DNA of 64,000 bases, taken from positions 1 through 64,000 of the forward strand of contig NZ_JBALOV010000026.1 of the NCBI RefSeq assembly GCF_036965045.1, read 5' to 3'. This DNA comes from Ferdinandcohnia sp036965045. Lineage in GTDB: Bacteria > Bacillota > Bacilli > Bacillales > Bacillaceae_L. A program made the position numbers and the translations under genes. The notes beneath the pieces are model-generated. The model was not told the DNA's origin and searched no databases. It worked only from the letters and a program-made list of their open reading frames with translations. Of this stretch, positions 33,062 to 41,218 are shown piece by piece. Position 1 is the stretch's first letter; each line of letters begins with the position of its first letter.

Positions 33062-33110
33062 TAACGCAGTGTTTCGTTTCTTAGATAAACGAGGTGTTGC
33101 GTTTTTTCCT
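33062..33110 (+). terminator. Terminator after tRNA-Gly
   Basis: AACGCAGTGTTTCGTTT pairs with AAACGAGGTGTTGCGTT using wobbles, then TTTT. Confidence 0.85.
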
Positions 33111-33124
33111 TTTTATAAACCTTT

Positions 33125-33793
33125 TTATTCAATGATAAAAGACTGTACTGACCCACCGTGTACCTGTGTAAACATGGCACCAAGTGACGCAATCAATTTT
33201 TCACAACTCTCAATTGGCATAGAAGGCTTGAGATATACAATTTGAATCGCATTTTTCGTATCAACGGTGACAGCCGTTCTCTCGGAATCCACATAAGGGC
33301 TACCAAACGCTCCTGTACCATCACTGGATAGAATTTTGTTTTTCATCGAGATGACTCTTCCATTTATCCCCATGTACTCATCTGCTGGTTCGCCGACTCG
33401 AATCTCAATATTTCCGTTGATGTTATCCGCATCATAAATCCCAATTGGGATCTCATATTGAATGGAGAAGAAATTATTTAAGTCAGCTGCTGAATGAATC
33501 GAATTCAAAAAATTTTGCTTTTGGACCCGACGATAGATGGCTTCAACAGATGGACGGTAGCGATTAGGGTCAGTTCCAACCTTTTTAAAAATGTCTCTCC
33601 ACTCGGCTATCCCTTTAACCTCTGTCACAGGCTTGTCCTCTAAATCAAAAAAGAGCGACTCCTGAAAGGTTTGTAATCTGCCTCGAATCATTTGTGGAGA
33701 ATCCCCGACTTCGATATGATCGTATTGAATAATTCCAACCTTGAAATCGGGGACAAGTTCCTTTAAGTATGGCGAAATTCGAATTTCCATCAT
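33125..33793 (-). CDS. B3/B4 tRNA-binding domain protein
   Basis: This 222-residue protein is a stand-alone B3/B4 domain as found in the beta subunit of phenylalanyl-tRNA synthetase, where it edits mischarged tRNA. WRDIFKKVGTDPNRYRPSVEA and SIHSAADLNNFFSIQYEIPIG are typical. Stand-alone members probably act in trans on tRNA or amino acids, but their target is not established. GGAGGG precedes the double ATG (33793/33790). It lies next to tRNA-Gly but on the other strand. Confidence 0.85.
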   Translation of the reverse strand: MMEIRISPYLKELVPDFKVGIIQYDHIEVGDSPQMIRGRLQTFQESLFFDLEDKPVTEVKGIAEWRDIFKKVGTDPNRYRPSVEAIYRRVQKQNFLNSIHSAADLNNFFSIQYEIPIGIYDADNINGNIEIRVGEPADEYMGINGRVISMKNKILSSDGTGAFGSPYVDSERTAVTVDTKNAIQIVYLKPSMPIESCEKLIASLGAMFTQVHGGSVQSFIIE

Positions 33794-33889
33794 TTATCCC
33801 TCCAAAAATTATTGTAAATAGTGTACCATAAATCCTAGTGAATCGATAAACGGAACGGCTTATGAATGGAAGAAAGGAGGTTTTGAGAC

Positions 33890-35023
33890 TTGGATATTTT
33901 ACAGTTTCAGCAGGAATTAATCGATTTTAGCAAAACGATAGGAATCGATAAAATTGGTTTTGCAAGTGCTTCCCCTTTTGATGAGTTAAAATCACGACTG
34001 TTGCGGCAACAGGAGTTAGGCTACCAGTCAGGATTTGAGCCAAAGGATATTGAAAAAAGAACAAATCCAGACTTGCTTCTACCTGGTGCAAAGTCAATTA
34101 TTGCAATCGCGTTGGCTTACCCTGCAAAGCTCAAGGATGCACCGAGAAGTACCCGAAATGAACGCCGAGGAATGTTTGCCCGTGCTTCTTGGGGAGAGGA
34201 TTATCACCATGTTTTGCGGGACCGGCTACAAAAGCTAGAAACTTTTATTTTAGAAAAAATGCCCGATGCTAAGCTACAATCAATGGTGGATACAGGTGAA
34301 TTATCGGATCGGGCAGTAGCAGAGAGAGCGGGTATTGGCTGGAGCGGAAAAAACTGTGCGATCATTACACCTGAATTTGGATCATATGTTTATTTAGGGG
34401 AAATGATCACAAATATACCATTTGCTCCTGACACGCCAATTGAGGATCAATGTGGTTCATGCCGTGCATGTCTGGATGCTTGTCCAACGGGAGCATTGGT
34501 GCAGGGCGGACAAATAAATGCTCAGCGATGTGTTAGCTTTTTAACGCAAACAAAGGACTTTCTACCTGATGAATTCCGTACGAAAATTGGTAACAGACTC
34601 TATGGCTGTGATTCCTGTCAGACGGCCTGTCCGAAGAATAAAGGAATTGACTTTCATTTCCATGAAGAAATGGAGCCAAATCCAGAGGTTGTGAAGCCTC
34701 TATTAAAACCAATTTTATCGATTAGCAATCGTGAATTTAAAGAGACCTTTGGTCCGTTATCTGGTTCTTGGAGAGGCAAGAAGCCCATCCAGCGAAATGC
34801 GATTGTCGCATTAGCCCATTTTAAAGACAGCAGTGCCATTCCTGAGCTGAAGAAAGTGTTAAAAGAGGATCCTCGGCCAGTTCTTCGCGGAACGGCTGCG
34901 TGGGCCCTTGGAAAAATAGGCGACGAAAGTGCAGTAGAGATTTTACAAGAAGCGAGCTTAAAAGAAAAGGACGAGCAGGTCTTAGAAGAAATCGAAAAAG
35001 GATTAAATATGTTAAGTCATTAA
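33890..35023 (+). CDS. queG: Epoxyqueuosine reductase
   Basis: This 377-residue cobalamin and iron-sulfur enzyme does the last step of queuosine synthesis, reducing epoxyqueuosine in tRNA. Two 4Fe-4S motifs are seen: CGSCRACLDACPTGA (about residues 190-205) and CDSCQTACPKN (about 243-253). A HEAT-like repeat fills the C terminus (GTAAWALGKIG). VDTGELSDRAVAERAG is also a QueG hallmark. The TTG at 33890 has AAGGAGG nine bases upstream. The other que genes are not in this window. Confidence 0.95.
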   Translation: MDILQFQQELIDFSKTIGIDKIGFASASPFDELKSRLLRQQELGYQSGFEPKDIEKRTNPDLLLPGAKSIIAIALAYPAKLKDAPRSTRNERRGMFARASWGEDYHHVLRDRLQKLETFILEKMPDAKLQSMVDTGELSDRAVAERAGIGWSGKNCAIITPEFGSYVYLGEMITNIPFAPDTPIEDQCGSCRACLDACPTGALVQGGQINAQRCVSFLTQTKDFLPDEFRTKIGNRLYGCDSCQTACPKNKGIDFHFHEEMEPNPEVVKPLLKPILSISNREFKETFGPLSGSWRGKKPIQRNAIVALAHFKDSSAIPELKKVLKEDPRPVLRGTAAWALGKIGDESAVEILQEASLKEKDEQVLEEIEKGLNMLSH

Positions 35024-35051
35024 AAAGGATGCGAAGATGCATCCTTTTTTT
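35024..35051 (+). terminator. Intrinsic terminator after queG
   Basis: AAAAAGGATGC pairs with GCATCCTTTTT around GAAGAT. Confidence 0.88.
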
Positions 35052-35059
35052 GATGCGAG

Positions 35060-35436
35060 TTTTGGTGGGACGCGGGAATTGGACGCAAGTCCCGAGAAAT
35101 TTGAAGTTCATGTCCAAATGAAGCAGTGATTCTGCCACAAGTCCCGAGAAATCTGAAGTGTGTGTCCAAATGAGGTAGTGAATCTGACACAAGTTCAGAA
35201 AAATCCGGAGTCCGTGTCCAAATGAGTGCCTGATTCTGACACAAGTTCCAAAAAAAATGTGGGCATTGTCCAAATGAAGCGTTGATTCTGACACAAGTCT
35301 CAAAAAAACCGGTGACCTTGTCCAAATGAAGTAATGATTCTGACAAAAATCCCACAAATAACCAAAGTCATGTCCGAATGCAACCATCCTTCAAACATAA
35401 CCCCCAAAAAACACGATACTCTGTCAAAATGATTCC
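35060..35436. repeat. Degenerate 52-bp tandem repeat array
   Basis: GTCCAAATG or a close variant starts at 35112, 35164, 35216, 35268, 35320, 35372 and 35423: steps of 52 bp, the last 51. Each unit continues with a GTGATTCTGACACAAGT-like part and an A-rich variable part. A partial unit lies at about 35060-35111. It fills the 520-bp gap between queG and the amidase gene. Confidence 0.92.
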
Positions 35437-35547
35437 TATTTACAAAAAAATCTACCTTATAACTTAGCCATTTACATAACAAATAAAATATTTCCCCCCC
35501 TCTCTTCATATGGTGTAATAATCACAGCTTGAAGGTGGTGTTGGTTT

Positions 35548-36432
35548 ATGAAAGAAGCTTTGGCAAAGGTGATGGAGGCAAAAGCACAATTACTGGTTGG
35601 TAATACACGAGCAGAAACATCAGTGAAATTACCAGATAAAGACCTTGAGATCCTTCAGCGGAAAAAAGAACTTTTCAGAAAACGTTCAGCGGAAATTGTC
35701 AAATGCCATACAAACGGACAAATCATCAGTAAAAACGAAGTGGATGGAAAAGTGCAACTAAATTATCACGTCCATTATCAATATTTAATTCGTCAAAATA
35801 AAAACCTGTACATCGAGGAGCATTGCGAAGAAAGAAAGGCCGTCTTTACTTTGAATAAATTATTAAGTGATGAAGAAGTTCCAAAGGAAACCGATACCTT
35901 TTATGAAACAATGGACCGGGAAGTTCCGGAGGATGAAATTAGAAATTTCACATACAACCGGCTTGCTGCCGTTCAATACGCTGAGCGTTGGTGGAATGAC
36001 TACAATCCTAAATATAAAAAGTTCACAGACAATTGTACGAACTTTATTTCACAATGTCTTCATGCCGGCGGTGCTCCGATGTATGGCTATCCGAATCGCA
36101 GTAAAGGCTGGTGGATGCAAAATAACAATTGGAGCTATAGTTGGTCTGTAGCTAATTCTTTAAGGTGGTATTTGAGTGGGTCAAAAAGAGGTCTCCAGGC
36201 AAAAGAGGTATCTTCTCCTAAGGAGCTTATACTGGGAGACATCATTTGCTATGACTTTGAGGGAGATGGTCGCTTTAATCACAATACCATCGTAGTGGCA
36301 AAGGACATTGAAGGCAATCCACTTGTTAACGCTCAGTCGCAAAACAGCCGGATGAGGTATTGGTCATATTACGATTCTACTGCATATACACCTAATATCA
36401 AATACAAGTTTTTTCACATCATCAATAACTAA
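35548..36432 (+). CDS. Amidase-domain protein (Amidase_6, putative NlpC/P60-like)
   Basis: This 294-residue protein has an N-terminal charged region (residues 1-130) and a C-terminal amidase-6 domain (about 135-290). The catalytic Cys is in DNCTNFISQCL and the His in FNHNTIVV; YNRLAAVQYAERWWN and GWWMQNN are family hallmarks. Members act on peptidoglycan or amides, but no signal peptide is seen here, so the protein may be cytosolic or released by spore lysis. GAAGGTGG precedes the ATG. Confidence 0.85.
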   Translation: MKEALAKVMEAKAQLLVGNTRAETSVKLPDKDLEILQRKKELFRKRSAEIVKCHTNGQIISKNEVDGKVQLNYHVHYQYLIRQNKNLYIEEHCEERKAVFTLNKLLSDEEVPKETDTFYETMDREVPEDEIRNFTYNRLAAVQYAERWWNDYNPKYKKFTDNCTNFISQCLHAGGAPMYGYPNRSKGWWMQNNNWSYSWSVANSLRWYLSGSKRGLQAKEVSSPKELILGDIICYDFEGDGRFNHNTIVVAKDIEGNPLVNAQSQNSRMRYWSYYDSTAYTPNIKYKFFHIINN

Positions 36433-36472
36433 GTTTCTATTTTTGGTATAATAACGTTTGAGGTGAAAGAAA

Positions 36473-36946
36473 GTGGGACTTCATGTCGTATTATACCAAC
36501 CAGAGCTCCCTGCAAATACAGGGAATATCGCACGAACATGTGCAGCAACAAATACAACCTTACATTTAATTCGGCCACTTGGCTTTTCAGCTGATAACAA
36601 AATGCTTAAACGTGCGGGATTAGATTATTGGGAATATGTAAAAATGCATGTTCATGACTCGTTAGAGGAACTTTCTGAAAAATATAAGGATGGGGAGTTT
36701 TATTTCATGACGAAATTCGGGAAAAAACAGCACTCATCCATGGATTATAGTGATTTACAAAAAGACTATTTCTTCATCTTTGGAAGAGAGACAACCGGAC
36801 TACCTCAAGAGCTAATCGAAAAGAATATGGACCGGGCTTTACGTCTTCCAATGACAGAAAAAGTTCGTTCCCTAAACCTATCAAATACAGCAGCAGTCCT
36901 TGTATATGAAGTGTTAAGACAACAAAATTACCCAGGACTTTCGTAA
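36473..36946 (+). CDS. trmL: tRNA (cytidine(34)-2'-O)-methyltransferase
   Basis: This 157-residue SPOUT-fold enzyme methylates the wobble nucleotide of tRNA-Leu isoacceptors. The knot motifs are complete: PANTGNIARTCAA near the N terminus, IFGRETTGLP at about 102 and RSLNLSNTAAVLVYEVLRQ. Length is the family norm. GAGGTGAAAGAAA precedes the GTG start. Confidence 0.95.
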   Translation: MGLHVVLYQPELPANTGNIARTCAATNTTLHLIRPLGFSADNKMLKRAGLDYWEYVKMHVHDSLEELSEKYKDGEFYFMTKFGKKQHSSMDYSDLQKDYFFIFGRETTGLPQELIEKNMDRALRLPMTEKVRSLNLSNTAAVLVYEVLRQQNYPGLS

Positions 36947-36947
36947 A

Positions 36948-36986
36948 TAAAAATGACCTCTACCGGTGGTAAAGGTCATTTTTTCG
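36948..36986. terminator. Bidirectional terminator
   Basis: AAAATGACCT and AGGTCATTTTTT form the stem between trmL and a small minus-strand gene. Confidence 0.85.
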
Positions 36987-36989
36987 TTC

Positions 36990-37085
36990 TTATTTTTTGT
37001 TTACACTTGGCTTATCCTCATATGCAGATGTAAAAATGGCTGTCAAGAATGCAATTGTAACCCCTATGATTAGAAGTAATTTCAT
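36990..37085 (-). CDS. Single-span membrane peptide, 31 residues
   Basis: This short gene encodes a hydrophobic helix (LLLIIGVTIAFLTAIF) followed by a charged tail ending VNKK. AAAGGAGG lies eight bases before the ATG. It shares the trmL terminator. No family is recognised; the strong ribosome site is the main support. Confidence 0.6.
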   Translation of the reverse strand: MKLLLIIGVTIAFLTAIFTSAYEDKPSVNKK

Positions 37086-37365
37086 GTGTTGTTCCTCCTT
37101 TATGTATGAAGTAAACGATTAAGTATCCTAAAAAACACATCTACGTGTATTATAACCCAATTTTTATTTTGTGTGAATGTTATCTATGGACAAATTGTAA
37201 ACATTTTCGAACCTTTTCAATATTAGGCACATACACTACAAGGTAACCCTTTAACATGGTATTCCCCTATTTTTGTAAAACGATTTTTCATTTTGTCCAA
37301 CAAGAAAAACACGGGTTATTTTTTAACAATTCAGAATTGGACATGTTGAAATTTGTAAGATTAAA
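37086..37365. other. Intergenic region before prkA
   Basis: This 280-bp AT-rich gap contains no ORF above 20 codons. The only recognised element in it is the mother-cell promoter noted just downstream. Confidence 0.4.
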
Positions 37366-37394
37366 GCATGTTAAAGGACATCCTCGCATACATT
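37366..37394 (+). promoter_or_regulatory. Candidate sigma-E promoter of prkA
   Basis: GCATGTT (37366-37372), 14 bases, CATACATT (37387-37394). The -10 fits the sigma-E consensus CATACANT exactly. B. subtilis prkA is sigma-E controlled. Confidence 0.6.
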
Positions 37395-37442
37395 TTATTA
37401 AACCGTGCAAATGACATCAAAGATGGAGGAGGCCCCTAATTA

Positions 37443-39338
37443 ATGGATATCTTAAAAAAGATAGAACAGTTTCGTGAAGAGGAACAGCGTTTGAAGTGGG
37501 AAGGAACCTTCGCTGAATATTTAGAAATCCTAAAGGAAAAGCCATGGGTTGCTCAGTCTGCTCATTCAAGAGTATATAATATGATCAAAGATGCTGGTGT
37601 TGAAGAAGTAGAAGGAAAGCGTACGTATAAGTTTTTTGACCACCAATTGTTTGGTCTTGAGGAGGCACTTGAGCGCTTAGTAGAAGAATATTTTCATCCA
37701 GCTGCAAAACGACTTGATGTACGAAAGCGTATTTTATTATTAATGGGTCCTGTTAGTGGTGGTAAATCAACACTTGTATCGATGTTAAAAAGAGGATTAG
37801 AAACGTATTCACATACAGAAGGAGGCGCAGTTTATGCGATTAAAGGGTGTCCGATGCATGAAGACCCATTACACCTTATTCCACATCATTTAAGAGATGA
37901 CTTTTTTGAGGAGTATGGGGTTCGTATCGAAGGTAATTTGTCTCCGCTAAATATGATGAGGTTGCAGGAAGAATATGGAGGCAGAATTGAAGATGTAAGG
38001 GTTGAGCGAATTTTCTTCTCCGAGGATAAGCGTGTCGGAATTGGAACCTTTAGTCCTTCAGATCCAAAATCTCAGGACATTGCTGATTTAACAGGAAGCA
38101 TCGACTTTTCAACGATTGCCGAGTTTGGTTCAGAATCTGACCCACGTGCCTACCGGTTCGATGGAGAATTAAATAAAGCAAACCGAGGAATGATGGAATT
38201 CCAGGAGATGTTAAAATGTGATGAAAAATTCCTCTGGCATTTACTATCTTTAACGCAAGAGGGTAATTTTAAAGCAGGTAGATTTGCATTAATTTCAGCA
38301 GATGAGCTGATTGTTGCTCACACAAACGAAACAGAGTATCGTTCCTTTATTGCGAATAAGAAAAATGAAGCGTTACATTCACGTATTATCGTGATGCCTG
38401 TTCCATATAATCTGCGCGTTTCTGAAGAAGAGCGAATTTATGCGAAGATGATTAAAGAAAGTGATGTCCGCGATGTTCATATAGCACCACATACGTTTAG
38501 AGTAGCGGCAATGTTTACGATTTTAACAAGGCTAAAAGCTCCTAAAAAGGCCGATGTCGATATTATTAAAAAGATGAGACTTTATGATGGGGAAAGTGTA
38601 GAAGGCTTTAATGCAATCGATGTGGAGGAACTTCGAAAGGAATATCAAGATGAGGGGATGAGTGGAATTGACCCGCGTTATGTCATTAACCGGATTTCCT
38701 CCACCATCATTCGAAAGGAAAATCCATCGATAAATGCGTTAGATGTATTACGTTCTTTAAAGGATGGGCTCGAGCATCATCCGTCAATTTCGAATGAAGA
38801 CCGCGAAAGGTATTTGAACTTCATCTCGATTGCTAGACGTGAGTATGATGAAATCGCGAAGAAAGAAGTTCAAAAGGCATTTGTTTATTCATATGAAGAG
38901 TCAGCGAAGACTTTAATGGATAATTATCTCGATAATGTTGAAGCATACTGTAATAAAAATAAGCTTCGTGATCCATTAACAGGTGAGGAAATGAATCCTG
39001 ATGAAAAGCTTATGCGCTCGATTGAGGAGCAAATCGGAATCTCCGAAAATGCGAAGAAAGCATTTAGAGAGGAAATTCTCATTCGGATCTCCGCATACGC
39101 CCGAAAAGGAAGAAGATTTGATTACAACTCGCATGAACGTCTTCGTGAGGCCATCCAAAAGAAATTATTTGCTGACCTGAAAGACGTTGTGAAGATCACA
39201 ACTTCCACCAAAACACCAGATGAGCAGCAATTGAAGAAGGTAAACGAGGTGGTCGCAAGACTAATTGATGAACACGGTTATAATTCTACTTCAGCCAATG
39301 AACTGCTCCGCTATGTAGGAAGTTTATTGAATAGATAA
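37443..39338 (+). CDS. prkA: PrkA, AAA+ ATPase/serine kinase-like protein
   Basis: This 631-residue protein has an N-terminal AAA+ domain with Walker A GPVSGGKST (about residue 101) and a C-terminal PrkA kinase-like domain. In Bacillus it is a mother-cell sporulation protein that acts in coat formation; recent work describes it as a protease-type AAA+ protein. GGAGGAGG precedes the ATG. A structured repeat follows directly, then yhbH, with which it forms the conserved prkA-yhbH pair. Confidence 0.96.
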   Translation: MDILKKIEQFREEEQRLKWEGTFAEYLEILKEKPWVAQSAHSRVYNMIKDAGVEEVEGKRTYKFFDHQLFGLEEALERLVEEYFHPAAKRLDVRKRILLLMGPVSGGKSTLVSMLKRGLETYSHTEGGAVYAIKGCPMHEDPLHLIPHHLRDDFFEEYGVRIEGNLSPLNMMRLQEEYGGRIEDVRVERIFFSEDKRVGIGTFSPSDPKSQDIADLTGSIDFSTIAEFGSESDPRAYRFDGELNKANRGMMEFQEMLKCDEKFLWHLLSLTQEGNFKAGRFALISADELIVAHTNETEYRSFIANKKNEALHSRIIVMPVPYNLRVSEEERIYAKMIKESDVRDVHIAPHTFRVAAMFTILTRLKAPKKADVDIIKKMRLYDGESVEGFNAIDVEELRKEYQDEGMSGIDPRYVINRISSTIIRKENPSINALDVLRSLKDGLEHHPSISNEDRERYLNFISIARREYDEIAKKEVQKAFVYSYEESAKTLMDNYLDNVEAYCNKNKLRDPLTGEEMNPDEKLMRSIEEQIGISENAKKAFREEILIRISAYARKGRRFDYNSHERLREAIQKKLFADLKDVVKITTSTKTPDEQQLKKVNEVVARLIDEHGYNSTSANELLRYVGSLLNR

Positions 39339-39341
39339 GTG

Positions 39342-39629
39342 ATCAAATACGCCTTGGCGTATTTGCTGCCCAGATTTTTTAGGCCCACACGATGTGGGTC
39401 ACAAAGACGTTGCCACAGGATGTGGCGCTCTTAGTCTTTGAGCTTAAGCTCGAAAAATTTCCTTTGAAAATCTGTGGCATTCGCCGGAGGCTTTAACTTT
39501 ATTCAGTCGGGTTAGGCCCTTCACTGAATTGTATAGTTTGCAGCATTTGTTTCCCACTTAAAACTAGGTGATGAATGCTGAATAAAGTTATAGGGGTTAG
39601 GCCAGTAGATGGTCTAATCCCTTGTTTTT
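39342..39629 (+). repeat. Structured 285-nt element, copy A
   Basis: It begins three bases after the prkA stop. Hairpins in order: AAATACGCC/GGCGTATTT; CCCAC/GTGGG; GCCAC/GTGGC enclosed by CAAAGAC/GTCTTTG; a long-range helix CAGATTTT (39371-39378) with AAAATCTG (39467-39474); a distal domain closed by TAACTTTATTCAG (39494-39506) and CTGAATAAAGTTA (39578-39590); and a terminator-like hairpin ending in TTGTTTTT (to 39629). Copy B is at 61720-62001 on the other strand, about 85% alike over the first 170 bases. Confidence 0.85.
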
Positions 39630-39966
39630 CAATATTGACTTTAATTAAGTGAAGCATGTCCATTTTTTGAGAAGCCATGAACTCAATTTATGGAGTAAAT
39701 GGGTAGAACTTGTCTATTTTTAAGAGTTAGTGCCTAATTTACGAAATCTTTTGTCAATAATACGATATTTTTGCATAGTATAGAGTAATCTACTATTGCT
39801 TCAAAGTAGATAGCAGTTAGTCTTTTTTTCATTTTAACAGGTGTTATCTATACAGTTTATTTTGTTTAATGAAATTCTTTCGCAAACCGTCAAGATAATG
39901 TATGAAGGTCATTGTAAAAATGTGAATGGTTAGCAAAAAAAAATAAAAATTAGGAGGGGAAAGTTT
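39630..39966. other. Intergenic region between element A and yhbH
   Basis: This AT-rich stretch has the sigma-E-like promoter and a small hairpin ATCTACT/AGTAGAT (39788-39811) before T7. No ORF was supported. Confidence 0.4.
39753..39781 (+). promoter_or_regulatory. Candidate sigma-E promoter of yhbH
   Basis: GTCAATA (39753-39759), 14 bases, CATAGTAT (39774-39781). It is close to the sigma-E pattern, consistent with yhbH expression in the mother cell. Confidence 0.45.
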
Positions 39967-41148
39967 ATGTCGAAAGGTAATTCAAAGAATTTTGTCATTT
40001 CCCAAGAAGATTGGTCCCTCCATCGCAAAGGCCATGATGATCAAACAAGGCACCAAGAAAAGGTACAGGACGCAATTAAGAATAATTTACCTGATTTGAT
40101 AACGGAAGAAAGTATCATTATGTCAAATGGAAAAGATGTCGTTAAAATTCCGATTCGCTCATTAGACGAATATAAAATCCGTTACAACTATGATAAAAAT
40201 AAACATGTTGGCCAAGGGGATGGAGAAAGCCAGGTCGGTGACGTCATAGCAAGAGATGGCTCAGGACAAAGCGGTGGAAAAGCAGGACCTGGAAAAGGGC
40301 AAGGTGCTGGCGACCAAGCGGGTGAAGACTATTATGAAGCTGAAGTTTCACTCATGGAGCTTGAGGAAGCTTTGTTTAAGGAGTTAGAGCTGCCGAATCT
40401 GAAACGGAAAGAACAGGACCAAAACATTGTGGAGAATATTGAATTTAATGATATCCGTCGGACTGGTTTAATGGGGAATATTGATAAGAAACGGACGATG
40501 ATGTCCGCCTACAAACGAAATGCGATGGCTGGGAAGCCGAGCTTCCATCCAATTTATCGCGAGGATTTAAAATTTAAAACGTGGAATGAGGTTGTAAAAC
40601 CTGATTCAAAGGCTGTAGTGCTTGCCATGATGGATACAAGCGGAAGTATGGGAATTTGGGAGAAGTATATGGCAAGAAGCTTCTTCTTCTGGATGACGCG
40701 ATTCTTGCGTACAAAGTATGAAACGGTCGAAATTGAATTTATTGCCCATCATACGGAAGCAAAGGTTGTGTCTGAAGAAGACTTCTTCTCAAAAGGAGAA
40801 AGCGGAGGTACGATTTGTTCGTCAGTTTACCGAAAGGCTTTAGAAATCATCGATGATAAATATCCTGCTGCACGCTATAATATTTACCCATTCCATTTCT
40901 CAGATGGAGATAATTTAACATCAGATAATGCACGATGTGTGAAATTAGTTAGTGAGTTAATGAAGGTTTCCAATATGTTCGGTTACGGCGAAGTTAATCA
41001 GTATAACCGTCATTCAACCCTCATGTCCGCTTATAAAAACATTGAGGATGAGCGATTTAAGTATTATATTTTAAAACAAAAAGCAGACGTCTTCCATGCG
41101 ATGAAGAGCTTCTTTAAAAAAGATCAGGAAGATAAGATGTATGCGTGA
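39967..41148 (+). CDS. yhbH: YhbH (DUF444) sporulation protein
   Basis: This 393-residue protein matches DUF444/YhbH, a partner of PrkA and SpoVR in stationary phase and sporulation. An N-terminal part (FVISQEDWSLHRKG), a Gly/Gln-rich linker (about residues 85-120) and a VWA-like domain with DTSGSMG (about residue 220) are visible. AGGAGGGG precedes the ATG. It is separated from prkA by the structured element and has its own sigma-E-like promoter. Confidence 0.95.
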   Translation: MSKGNSKNFVISQEDWSLHRKGHDDQTRHQEKVQDAIKNNLPDLITEESIIMSNGKDVVKIPIRSLDEYKIRYNYDKNKHVGQGDGESQVGDVIARDGSGQSGGKAGPGKGQGAGDQAGEDYYEAEVSLMELEEALFKELELPNLKRKEQDQNIVENIEFNDIRRTGLMGNIDKKRTMMSAYKRNAMAGKPSFHPIYREDLKFKTWNEVVKPDSKAVVLAMMDTSGSMGIWEKYMARSFFFWMTRFLRTKYETVEIEFIAHHTEAKVVSEEDFFSKGESGGTICSSVYRKALEIIDDKYPAARYNIYPFHFSDGDNLTSDNARCVKLVSELMKVSNMFGYGEVNQYNRHSTLMSAYKNIEDERFKYYILKQKADVFHAMKSFFKKDQEDKMYA

Positions 41149-41149
41149 A

Positions 41150-41178
41150 AAAAAGAGAGGGGACCCCTCTCTTTTTCT
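41150..41178. terminator. Bidirectional terminator between yhbH and the pectinase gene
   Basis: AAAAAGAGAGGGG and CCCCTCTCTTTTT form a 13-bp stem with an A loop. Confidence 0.9.
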
Positions 41179-41218
41179 ATGAAAATATAAGTCTAGAAAA
41201 CATATATGCTCTTTTAGT

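Noticed and set aside
32761..33192. Minus-strand frame of 143 codons across the N gap
   Set aside because: It runs through N bases and antisense to tRNA-Gly and its terminator, and has no plausible start or family.
35060..35436. 52-bp array as a CRISPR locus
   Set aside because: Units are degenerate along their whole length, there are no unique spacers of normal size and no cas genes.
34821..35509. Long minus-strand frames of 188, 111 and 69 codons in the 52-bp array
   Set aside because: They arise because the repeat lacks stops in those frames; 52 bp shifts frame each unit and no ribosome site is present.
39342..39629. Element A as only a prkA terminator
   Set aside because: It is far longer than needed, and its second copy does not follow a gene in the same orientation.
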